Source: Rhodospirillaceae bacterium (lineage in GTDB: Bacteria > Pseudomonadota > Alphaproteobacteria > Rhodospirillales > Rhodospirillaceae). Taken from it: a DNA stretch of 64,000 nucleotides. How positions within the stretch are numbered: position 1 is the first letter of the stretch; the number at the start of each line of letters is the position of its first letter. Location: assembly GCA_018666155.1 (NCBI GenBank), contig JABJAH010000005.1:1-64000 (forward strand). Reading direction: 5' to 3'. Positions 25,087 to 33,268 of this stretch are shown in pieces. Both the position numbers and the translations under genes were made by a program. The notes under the pieces are model-generated. The model ran no database searches, was not told the DNA's origin, and saw only the letters and a list, made by a program, of their open reading frames with translations.

Positions 25087-28000
25087 ATGTCTGTTGAACC
25101 CAAATATGTCGACTTGCAGGTTGCCAGTAATTTCAGTTTTCTGCGTGGAGCGTCTCACCCTGAGGAGTTGGCCCGTGCTGCTATCTCCCATGGACATGCC
25201 GCAGTCGCATTAACGGACCGCAACACATTGGCCGGCGTGGTCCGCAGCCACATCGCGTGCAAAGAAGCCGGCATGCGCTTCATTCCCGGTTGTCGTCTTG
25301 ATCTGTTGGCAGCACCGACATGGCAGTGGGGGAAGGGCGTCCATGACTGGCATATGCCACCTAAGGAATTGCGGGATCAAGGAGGATCCGATAGTCACGA
25401 AGCGCCGGATGGTCCGAGCTTATTGGTCTATCCAACGGATCGAGCGGCTTATGCGAGGCTTTGCCAACTTCTGACACTTGGAAAACGCCGTGCGCCGAAG
25501 CAACAATGTTTTTTGACGCTGGATGATGTTGCCACTTATGCCGATGGTCTCGTCGCTGTTGCTCTGATGCCTGAAGGTGCCCTGTTGCAAGAGCAAACCA
25601 CGACGGAGTTTTTGCACAAGCTAAATCAGTTTAAGGACATTTTTGGTGCTGCGGTTTCAGTCGCCGCTTGTGCCAACGCGTGCGGTGAAGATGCGCGGCG
25701 ACTGTGGCAGGTCGCAAAGCTAGCGGAGCAATCCAGTGTGCCGTTGGTTGCGGTCAATGATGTGCACATGCATCTTCCCGCGAGGCGACCGTTGTTGGAT
25801 GTGCTGACCTGCATCCGGGCGCGCTGTACCGTCGATCAAGCTGGTTTGCGGATACAAAAGAACGGCGAGCGTCATCATAAACCTCCGTTGGAGATGGCGC
25901 GGTTGTTCAGAAACCATCGCGGCGCGCTTGCCCGTACGATTGAGATCGTAGATTCCTGCACCTTCAGCCTTGATGAGCTGCGTTATGAGTACCCATCCGA
26001 TCCCGTTCCCAGCGGAGAGACACCGCAATCACAGTTGGCACGGCTGGCCTGGAAGGGGGCGGCGTGGCGTTATGCGGACGGCACCTCGAAAAAAGTCGAG
26101 GCGCAGATCCATCATGAGTTAGAAGTCATAGGTGACCTTGGATATGCGCCTTACTTTCTAACGGTCCATGACATCGTGCGCTATGCGCGGGGCCAGGGCA
26201 TTCTGTGTCAGGGGCGCGGCTCCGCGGCGAACTCGGCTGTTTGCTATTGTCTCGGTATCACGGCTGTTAACCCCGATGACACAGAACTTTTGTTCGAGCG
26301 ATTTGTTTCTGCAGCGCGCAATGAGCCACCGGATATCGACGTCGATTTCGAGCACGAACGCCGCGAAGAGGTCATCCAGTATATTTACGAGAAACACGGC
26401 CGTGAACGCGCTGGTCTGACGGCTACGGTTATCACGTATCGCACGCGCTCTGCGGTGCGTGATGTGGGGAAGGCCCTCGGGCTTTCCGAAGACGCCATTG
26501 CTGCTTTGCTTGGTACGGTCTGGGGGTCTTCGTCAAAGCGTATTCCTGAAGAACAGGCACGAGAGGCGGGTCTTAATCCCGATGACACTCGTCTTAAGTT
26601 GACGCTGGATCTGGCAGAGCAGCTGAAGAGGTTCCCGCGGCATTTATCCCAGCATGTCGGTGGGTTTGTGCTCACCAAAGAGCCGCTCTCGAATATCGTC
26701 CCAATCTCTAATGCGGCGATGGAAGACCGGACGGTCATCGAGTGGGATAAGGATGATATCAACGCGCTGGGTATTCTTAAAGTCGATGTGTTGGCACTGG
26801 GTATGCTGACCTGTATTCGTAAATCGTTCGACCTTATTCAAACGCATCATGACCGAGCTTTGACTCTAGCAACGGTCCCGCAAGAAGACCCGGCGACCTA
26901 CGACATGCTTCAGCAGGCCGACACTGTTGGCGTTTTTCAGGTCGAGAGCCGGGCGCAGATGAGTATGTTGCCACGGCTTAAGCCAGCGACCCTTTATGAC
27001 CTTGTTATCCAAGTTGCGATTGTGCGTCCCGGGCCGATTCAGGGCGATATGGTGCATCCCTATTTGCGTCGCCGCCGACAAGAAGAGACTGTTGAGTATC
27101 CGTCCGAGGGCCTTAAAGGGGTTCTAGAACGCACGCTTGGTGTGCCGCTGTTTCAAGAACAGGCCATGAGTATCGCCATTGTTGGCGCAGGATTTACGCC
27201 TGATGAGGCCGATTCTTTGCGCCGGGCTATGGCCGCTTGGCGTCGCAACGGCAAAATCGAAATTTTCCGGGAAAAGTTCATCAAAGGAATGCTGGGCAAC
27301 GGATACACGCAAGCCTTTGCAGAACGGTGTTTCAAACAGATTGAGGGATTTGGTGAATATGGTTTTCCAGAAAGCCATGCCTTTAGCTTTGCCTTACTTG
27401 CTTATGTTTCATCGTGGCTGAAGTGCCATTACCCGGCGGCGTTTACCTGTGCGCTATTGAACAGTCAGCCGATGGGCTTTTATGCGTCATCTCAGATTAT
27501 ACAAGATGCGCAACGGCATGGTGTGGTTCTGCGTCCCGTTGATATCAATGCCAGCGAATGGGATTGCACTCTTGAACCAGCGACCGCGGCTAAGGGTGTA
27601 GCGTTGCGGCTTGGCTTCCGGCAAATCAAAGGTCTTAAAGACTCTGATGCACGCGCCATCGCAGAGGCAAGGGGGGATGGCTATCGTGATCCGTATGATG
27701 TTTGGCGACGCTTTCCAGGCCACAGCACAACATTAATCGAGACGCTTGAGAAACTGGCTAAGGCTGATGCCTTTGCCTCTATCACTCTAGAAGGCACGAC
27801 TTTGAGTCGCCGTCAGGCGTTGTGGGCGGTTAAGGCTCTCAAGCAAGCACCACTTCCGTTATTTGCCTCTGAAGAAAATGAGAAACCTCCTCCTGCCGGA
27901 TTGCAAGGCGGAGCAGACGCCGTATTCGAATTGCCCCCACCCCTACCTTGTCTTTCTCTTGGCGAGCAGGTGGTGGAAGATTATACGGCCTTGCGGCTGA

Positions 28001-28527
28001 CCTTGCGTCAGCATCCGGTCTCTTTCCTTCGCGACGACTTAACCCAGCGGGGCGCTGTTACCGCCAGTGATTTGTGTAATCTTCCGGCAAACACCAAAGT
28101 GGCTGTTGCGGGATTGTCGATTTGCCGTCAGCGACCAGGCAGTGCCAAGGGTACGGTTTTCATTACCCTGGAAGACGAAACCGGGGTGGTTAACCTCATT
28201 GTTTGGCCAAAGACCTTTCAAGTATTCCGTAAGCAGATTTTGCGCTCTAGCTTGCTTTATGCCGAGGGCATTGTGCAGAAGGACGGGATCGTGATTCACG
28301 TTCTGGCTGACACGCTGGTCGATGTCAGCGGACTTCTATACGCGCTCACTGATCAAGGGCCATCAGTTTCAGCTGTCAGCACCAGGGCGGACCGACTACG
28401 TCATAACAAGCGTTCAACGCCGATCTTGCCGAGACGGTTTCAAACCCTGACCAATACCGATGAAAGTGTTAGCGGCCCACCGGATAAACTCCCGAAGAGC
28501 CAGCCGCCCAGTGCACCCTCTATATGA
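25087..28527 (+). CDS. dnaE2: DnaE2, error-prone DNA polymerase III alpha subunit
   Basis: About 1146 residues. An N-terminal PHP domain (YVDLQVASNFSFLRGASHPEEL, HGHAAVALTDRNTLAG) leads into the family C polymerase core: GRGSAANSAVCYCLGIT, the catalytic pair in PPDIDVDFEHERR, HLSQHVGGFVLT, and SFALLAYVSSWLKCHYPAAF. An OB-fold follows (GTVFITLEDETGVVNLIVW). DnaE2 lacks the tau- and epsilon-binding tail of DnaE1. It would carry out SOS translesion synthesis with ImuA and ImuB. Translation probably starts at ATG 25087, 8 bases after imuB; this is the last gene of the cassette. Confidence 0.95.
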   Translation: MSVEPKYVDLQVASNFSFLRGASHPEELARAAISHGHAAVALTDRNTLAGVVRSHIACKEAGMRFIPGCRLDLLAAPTWQWGKGVHDWHMPPKELRDQGGSDSHEAPDGPSLLVYPTDRAAYARLCQLLTLGKRRAPKQQCFLTLDDVATYADGLVAVALMPEGALLQEQTTTEFLHKLNQFKDIFGAAVSVAACANACGEDARRLWQVAKLAEQSSVPLVAVNDVHMHLPARRPLLDVLTCIRARCTVDQAGLRIQKNGERHHKPPLEMARLFRNHRGALARTIEIVDSCTFSLDELRYEYPSDPVPSGETPQSQLARLAWKGAAWRYADGTSKKVEAQIHHELEVIGDLGYAPYFLTVHDIVRYARGQGILCQGRGSAANSAVCYCLGITAVNPDDTELLFERFVSAARNEPPDIDVDFEHERREEVIQYIYEKHGRERAGLTATVITYRTRSAVRDVGKALGLSEDAIAALLGTVWGSSSKRIPEEQAREAGLNPDDTRLKLTLDLAEQLKRFPRHLSQHVGGFVLTKEPLSNIVPISNAAMEDRTVIEWDKDDINALGILKVDVLALGMLTCIRKSFDLIQTHHDRALTLATVPQEDPATYDMLQQADTVGVFQVESRAQMSMLPRLKPATLYDLVIQVAIVRPGPIQGDMVHPYLRRRRQEETVEYPSEGLKGVLERTLGVPLFQEQAMSIAIVGAGFTPDEADSLRRAMAAWRRNGKIEIFREKFIKGMLGNGYTQAFAERCFKQIEGFGEYGFPESHAFSFALLAYVSSWLKCHYPAAFTCALLNSQPMGFYASSQIIQDAQRHGVVLRPVDINASEWDCTLEPATAAKGVALRLGFRQIKGLKDSDARAIAEARGDGYRDPYDVWRRFPGHSTTLIETLEKLAKADAFASITLEGTTLSRRQALWAVKALKQAPLPLFASEENEKPPPAGLQGGADAVFELPPPLPCLSLGEQVVEDYTALRLTLRQHPVSFLRDDLTQRGAVTASDLCNLPANTKVAVAGLSICRQRPGSAKGTVFITLEDETGVVNLIVWPKTFQVFRKQILRSSLLYAEGIVQKDGIVIHVLADTLVDVSGLLYALTDQGPSVSAVSTRADRLRHNKRSTPILPRRFQTLTNTDESVSGPPDKLPKSQPPSAPSI

Positions 28528-28668
28528 TGTATTATGATCATCGCGTGACTGGATGACCCGACTATCCCTTGCCCCTGAGCGCTGCTTATGGCTCATTTGC
28601 GGTATATCAAAGCGCTAAGCGCCCTAGCTGCGGCAAGGTGCGGAAACACATAGAAAATGAGGGAAGCT

Positions 28669-29418
28669 ATGACGGACGTTCAGGGGTGGAAAAAGAAATT
28701 CGGAGTGCTTGGTCCATCAACCAACACCATTGTGCAGCCAGATTTCGAGGCGATGCGGGTGCCCGGAGTGACCAATCACTACAGCCGTATCTTGACGCCT
28801 AACTCACAGGCGATCAGTAATGAAACGTTCCTGGCGGGTACCACTAAGATCTCTGAGGGTGTGTTAGACGCGGTTCGCAGCGTCATGACCTGTTCCCCAG
28901 ACTACCTTGTTATGGGGATGTCTGCGGTGACGTTCTACGATGGGATTGCTGGAGCAGACGCCTTCGTCAAAAAGGTTGAGGACGAGTCCGGTATTAAAAT
29001 CAGTGTCGGTTCACACGCCACGTCGGCGGCGCTCAATGCTTATGGCAACATCAAAAAGATTGCTTTCGTTTCTCCCTACTACCCGATCGCAAACGCCGAG
29101 GTAAAACGCTACTTCGAAGAATGCGGCTTCGAGGTTGTACGCGATATTTGCCTGGAATGCCCGAGCTGGACGGCTATTGCTGAAGTGCCAGAGGATGAGC
29201 TTCGAAAACTCATTAGAGAAGAACTTGATGGTGATGATGTTGATGCCATCGTTCAGGTCGGTACCAACCTCAGCATGATTCGCCTCGCCGCTGAAGCAGA
29301 GGCGTGGCTCGACAAGCCTGTGATTGCGATTAACACGGCAACCTATTGGCATGCGTTGCGGGCCAACGGCATTGACGACAAGGTGCACGGACTTGGGCGT
29401 TTGTTGTCTGAATTCTAG
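28669..29418 (+). CDS. maleate isomerase/arylmalonate decarboxylase-like protein lacking catalytic cysteines
   Basis: About 249 residues of the Asp/Glu racemase superfamily, nearest to maleate isomerases: KKFGVLGPSTNTIVQPDFEAM at the start and KPVIAINTATYWHALR near the end. The two catalytic cysteines expected in AxxCTS and SCTN segments are absent: the places read VMGMSAVTFYDG and VQVGTNLSM. It may be a non-cysteine subgroup with another reaction, or a binding protein. GAGGGAAG precedes ATG 28669, preferred over ATG 28657. The NmrA-like gene follows by 29 bases, probably in one operon. Confidence 0.8.
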   Translation: MTDVQGWKKKFGVLGPSTNTIVQPDFEAMRVPGVTNHYSRILTPNSQAISNETFLAGTTKISEGVLDAVRSVMTCSPDYLVMGMSAVTFYDGIAGADAFVKKVEDESGIKISVGSHATSAALNAYGNIKKIAFVSPYYPIANAEVKRYFEECGFEVVRDICLECPSWTAIAEVPEDELRKLIREELDGDDVDAIVQVGTNLSMIRLAAEAEAWLDKPVIAINTATYWHALRANGIDDKVHGLGRLLSEF

Positions 29419-29447
29419 CTAATCTCATTGCATAGGGGGGCGCGGCT

Positions 29448-30314
29448 ATGACGATGTCGGTGCTGGTTACTGGGTCGCACGGCCGTACAGGCAAGCCACT
29501 AGTGAAGGCTCTGTCTGATCAGGGCGCTGTCGTTACGGCTTTTGTCCGAGATGCGAGCCAAGAAGATGAAATGAAGGCATTGGGTGCATCCCAAATAGCC
29601 GTCGGGGATATGGATGATCCCGCGACGATTAGGCCTGCGTTAGAGGGCTGTGATGCCATCGTTCATATTGGTCCGCCGATGCACCCGGACGAGAAGACGA
29701 TGACCAGTCATTTCGTTTCGGCGGCGAAAGAGGCGAGGTTATCAAAGTTTATTTATTACTCGGTTATGCATCCCCTGCGCCGCGACGTGCGACACCATAG
29801 TCTCAAGCTTGATACGGAAGAAATGCTGATTGAGTCGGGGATGCCGTACTCGATTGTACAGCCCATGCGCTACATGCAGCATTTGGAACCGATTTGGAAA
29901 AGGGTGATGAATGACGGCGTGCACGCGATGCCCTTCAACACCCAAGTTAAATTCAACGTTGTTGATCTGCTCGATCTTGCAGAGGCGACGGCGAGGATCA
30001 CGCTTGAAGACGGGTGGCTCTACGGCACCTATGAGTTGGCCGGACCAATCTCTTTAAGCCAAACGGATATGGCTGACATCATTGGCAACGTGATTGGTAA
30101 AACCGTTAGCGCAGAGCAGGTACCAATTGCGGCAATGCAAGAAAAAGCGAGAGCTGGGGGTGCTTCAGATGATCGTATCAAACAGATGACAATCATGAAT
30201 GAGCACTACGATGCATTCGGTTTTCTAGGCAATTCAAGAATCCTTGAATTGGTGTTGAGGCGCAAAGCAAACACATTCGAGGAATACGTTCGTAGACTTT
30301 CTACGCAAGGTTGA
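29448..30314 (+). CDS. NmrA-like NAD(P)-binding protein
   Basis: 288 residues, an atypical short-chain dehydrogenase fold. The nucleotide-binding motif is VLVTGSHGRTGKPLV, followed by VTAFVRD, a DMDDPATIRPALEGCDAIVHIGPP segment, and SKFIYYSVMHPLRR in place of the usual catalytic Y-x-x-x-K, as in NmrA/isoflavone-reductase-like proteins. It may reduce a quinone or enone or act as a redox sensor. It is co-directional with the maleate isomerase-like gene, and the two may handle one substrate. The 289 bases after it contain nothing I can identify. Confidence 0.85.
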   Translation: MTMSVLVTGSHGRTGKPLVKALSDQGAVVTAFVRDASQEDEMKALGASQIAVGDMDDPATIRPALEGCDAIVHIGPPMHPDEKTMTSHFVSAAKEARLSKFIYYSVMHPLRRDVRHHSLKLDTEEMLIESGMPYSIVQPMRYMQHLEPIWKRVMNDGVHAMPFNTQVKFNVVDLLDLAEATARITLEDGWLYGTYELAGPISLSQTDMADIIGNVIGKTVSAEQVPIAAMQEKARAGGASDDRIKQMTIMNEHYDAFGFLGNSRILELVLRRKANTFEEYVRRLSTQG

Positions 30315-30603
30315 GGTCACCTCAAAAAGTAGAATCAGGCCAACGCTTGAACAGGCTAAGTCTATCAACGCTTTAGCCGCTCCCACACAACAGGTTCCCA
30401 ATCAAAACCGTCGTGCATCGCAACCAAAATGTAGATTGTGCTCATAGGTAGAGGGCACTTCGTGGCATGATGCATTTAACGAGGCGGAAACTCGCTGGTT
30501 GGTTGTGTTATGACCGCACTGAAAATTGACCTCGGCTTGGGTGAAGAAACTACGTCGGTACTAAGGGTAGGCTGGAGTATCACCAGCCGTTTAATCAGAA
30601 TCT

Positions 30604-31809
30604 ATGACTACAATTGGTGCGTTAGAAAGCCTCTTCAATAGACTTGGTGAGCTTAGAACGGAATCGCGTAATGGCCAGACATTGGTTGTTATGCGGGCGT
30701 CCGGCTGTGCGCGTGAAGAAGAGCAGGTCGCATCTCTCAGGCAGAATATCGATGCTGTGCTAACGCAGATGGTCGCTACTGCGCAGGGTGAGAGCTATCG
30801 CCTTAGTAGATTGGATTATGGCCTCATTCTTAATGACAAAAGTGAGGCTGCTCGCGAGTTTATTCCTAACGTTAAAGTCGCTTTGTTCAAAGTATTGTCA
30901 AAGATAGGCGCGGGCGGAGGTGCAGCCCAGCCCACCGCAAATAATAGCGGCCTGGTTTTTGAACACTATAATCTCGATGTTGATTTCGCCGCGGCAGCGA
31001 AGATCGTTGTTGGATATGGTAAGGCTGCTAAAGGTGGTCAGGGCAATGAGGGCGGAGATCGAGAACTCACGGAGCATGACCTCAAGAAGCTTATCGATGG
31101 CTATCGCAAGTTGGGCCCCGATAAATTCCTAAATACATTCTGCCGCGGGCAACAAATATGTGTGATGCCTGAGCGCGGCCCGATTAAAACTAAAATGACC
31201 GAATATTTCATAGGCATTGATTCGCTCAAAAAGCCTTTCTTTGACGGCGTTGATTTGAGCGAGAATAGCGATCGTTTTGGCGAGCTGACGAAGATATTAG
31301 ATACCATCATGCTCAATTCATTCGATACGCTCGTAAAGCGTGCCGGCGGTCAGAAGCTGTCTATCAACCTGAACATACCAAGCGTATTTAGTAAGGCCTT
31401 TGATAACTTTATTGCTAATACGTCTTCTGACGTAATGCGCGACGTGGTCATAGAATTCCGTCAAGACGATGCAGTGAAGAACTATGACGGTTACGCCATC
31501 GCCCGAGATCATCTGCGCTCAAAAGGAGCGCAAATCGCTATCGATAAAATTTCGCCGTCGGCAATTGGTCTTGTGAATATTGGTTTTCTCGAAGCCCACA
31601 TAGCCAAGTTGCTATGGCATCCGGATGCGGAAGAAGACCTGTATGATAATCGAGAGCTTATAGAGAAGCTCAAAAAAATGGGCGTTCAGCCGATCCTCAG
31701 CCGCGTCGATGTGGAGCGAGCTAAGGAAATCGGTACTGATCTTGGCATCGAGATGTACCAAGGGTTTCTTATTGATGAGATGGTCAAAGCGGAGGCTGCT
31801 GCAGCCTAG
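30604..31809 (+). CDS. degenerate EAL-like domain protein
   Basis: 401 residues. The second half follows the EAL phosphodiesterase fold without its catalytic residues: LSINLNIPSVFSKAFDNFI where INVS is expected, VVIEFRQDD for the ExT segment, GAQIAIDKISPSAIG for the DDFGTG loop, and GVQPILSRVDVERAKEIGTDLGIEMYQGFL for AEGVE...QGY (parts of residues ~345-390). The first ~170 residues may be a worn GGDEF-like part. It is unlikely to hydrolyse cyclic di-GMP but could bind it or a protein partner. There is no membrane segment or signal peptide, and it stands alone. Confidence 0.65.
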   Translation: MTTIGALESLFNRLGELRTESRNGQTLVVMRASGCAREEEQVASLRQNIDAVLTQMVATAQGESYRLSRLDYGLILNDKSEAAREFIPNVKVALFKVLSKIGAGGGAAQPTANNSGLVFEHYNLDVDFAAAAKIVVGYGKAAKGGQGNEGGDRELTEHDLKKLIDGYRKLGPDKFLNTFCRGQQICVMPERGPIKTKMTEYFIGIDSLKKPFFDGVDLSENSDRFGELTKILDTIMLNSFDTLVKRAGGQKLSINLNIPSVFSKAFDNFIANTSSDVMRDVVIEFRQDDAVKNYDGYAIARDHLRSKGAQIAIDKISPSAIGLVNIGFLEAHIAKLLWHPDAEEDLYDNRELIEKLKKMGVQPILSRVDVERAKEIGTDLGIEMYQGFLIDEMVKAEAAAA

Positions 31810-31830
31810 CCTGGGGGCGCAAAAGCGGCC

Positions 31831-32325
31831 CTACAAAGACCCCGACATATTGTAGTCTTTCCAGTATTTTATTTTCCCCTCTCTGACCAGAAAGACACCG
31901 ACCACATGAAAGTGATTGTCGGGTGCCTGAGACCCGTCTGGCCTGAGGAAGTGATCAATGCGTTCGTTGAGCACCACATCGCCCATAACCGTTGACCGCA
32001 GAATTTCCCAATCGATCTCACGCATCGACGCCATGAATGGCTTTAGCTGACCACTAAATTCAGCCAATCCGTTGATCGGCGGACGCCCCTCAAACATGTG
32101 ATATTCGACGTCATCGGCTAAATACGCGGTCAGAGCATCGGCATCTCGTTTAGCCCAAGCCTTACAGAAATCGGTGACGATCTTTTCCTTTTCAGCTTCA
32201 ACAGCTGGATCAGCCCCTGGTTCGGCAGCGTTAGCGCTTGTGCCTAGGGCCAAAGCTAAGCCAGCGCCCAATCCACCCAGTATTGCTCGTCTTTCCAGTG
32301 CTATATCGGTTTCGGGTCTGGTCAT
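31831..32325 (-). CDS. Tat-exported limonene-epoxide-hydrolase-like/NTF2-fold protein
   Basis: About 164 residues from ATG 32325. The twin-arginine signal is ERRAILGGLGAGLALALG. The domain has the NTF2/LEH layout: IVTDFCKAWAKRDADALTAYLADDVEYHMFEG, then VVLNERIDHFLR and GKIKYWKDYN. The Arg and Asp of NERID and the Asp of WKDY match the catalytic Arg-Asp-Asp triad of limonene-1,2-epoxide hydrolase. An exported epoxide hydrolase is plausible; a ketosteroid-isomerase-like binder is the alternative. It is divergent from the isochorismatase-like gene. Confidence 0.75.
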   Translation of the reverse strand: MTRPETDIALERRAILGGLGAGLALALGTSANAAEPGADPAVEAEKEKIVTDFCKAWAKRDADALTAYLADDVEYHMFEGRPPINGLAEFSGQLKPFMASMREIDWEILRSTVMGDVVLNERIDHFLRPDGSQAPDNHFHVVGVFLVREGKIKYWKDYNMSGSL

Positions 32326-32512
32326 GGTGTTTGCTCCGGATTGATGGGTGAATACCAAGTGTTCAGTCTTTTATGGCCCTGGCCAAGTTGGCAAACCACG
32401 TTGACCGCCTTATGGCATAGGCTCGATGGTCATATCTTTGGAATGTTGTGGTCCGGTGCTAAAAGTACATCGAAATGACTAGACAACACCTCACGTTTTC
32501 GGGAGCGTTGCA

Positions 32513-33199
32513 ATGACTTCAGACTACATCGAAGAGTTTAGCAGTTCATTCTCTATCGATCCTAAAACAACGGCTCTTGTTGTGGTCGATCTGCAATATG
32601 CGACCGGTAGCCCCACTCACGGGCTGGGAAATATCTTGCGGGAGCAGGGTCGGCTGGAAGAAGCTGATTACCGGTTTTCCCGTATTGAGAGCCTCATTCT
32701 TCCCAACACACAACGTCTGCTCTCGACGTTTCGTGAGTCAGGGGCCCCGGTGATTTATGTCACTTATGGTGCAGAACATGCGGATTGTTCTGACGTGCCT
32801 CTTCACATCAGGGGCATCGTAAAGGCGACGAATAATATCGAAGGCCAACGGGAGCATGAGATTGTTGAAGCCATTGCGCCTAAAGCGGGCGAGACGGTTC
32901 TCAACAAAGTCACGATGGGCGCCTTTGCGTCGACGGGCATAGAGAGCCGCCTCCGCGCGATGGAAATATCGAATATTGTGACGGTCGGGGTGTCGACAAA
33001 TAACTGTGTTGGTATGACCGCGATGGAGGCGTCAGACCGTGGGTTTGGCGTTGTCTTGGTATCGGATGCAACAGGGACTTGCGACGATGAAGCACAGTCC
33101 GCTTACGAGGCTATGTTTTTGCGCCTATGGGGCCGGGTTATGAGCACTAACGACGTTGTCGATGAGCTCACGGGTGCGGTGTCCCAAGCGGCGGAGTAA
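32513..33199 (+). CDS. isochorismatase-family cysteine hydrolase
   Basis: 228 residues with the full catalytic triad of the family: aspartate in ALVVVDLQYA, lysine in VLNKVTMGAF and cysteine in STNNCVGMTA. Members hydrolyse amides such as nicotinamide, N-carbamoyl compounds or biuret, or ether bonds as in isochorismate; the substrate here is unknown. There is no signal peptide. It is convergent with a TonB-dependent receptor gene, with a shared terminator between them. Confidence 0.88.
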   Translation: MTSDYIEEFSSSFSIDPKTTALVVVDLQYATGSPTHGLGNILREQGRLEEADYRFSRIESLILPNTQRLLSTFRESGAPVIYVTYGAEHADCSDVPLHIRGIVKATNNIEGQREHEIVEAIAPKAGETVLNKVTMGAFASTGIESRLRAMEISNIVTVGVSTNNCVGMTAMEASDRGFGVVLVSDATGTCDDEAQSAYEAMFLRLWGRVMSTNDVVDELTGAVSQAAE

Positions 33200-33214
33200 A
33201 GTCTTGCAGGCACG

Positions 33215-33246
33215 AAAAAGGGCGCCTTAGTTAAGGCGCCCTTTTT
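33215..33246. terminator. bidirectional Rho-independent terminator
   Basis: A perfect inverted repeat with 15-base arms (AAAAAGGGCGCCTTA and its complement, two-base centre) lies between convergent genes. T-runs flank the stem in both directions, so it should serve both the isochorismatase-like and receptor transcripts. Confidence 0.92.
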
Positions 33247-33268
33247 GTTTGTGTCGCTGATCGGTCGT

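Noticed and set aside
28528..28668. Gap between dnaE2 and the maleate isomerase-like gene
   Set aside because: Checked for a terminator, SOS box or small gene; only short imperfect repeats are seen, nothing supportable.
30315..30603. 289-base gap after the NmrA-like gene
   Set aside because: No convincing gene, RNA gene or terminator was recognised.
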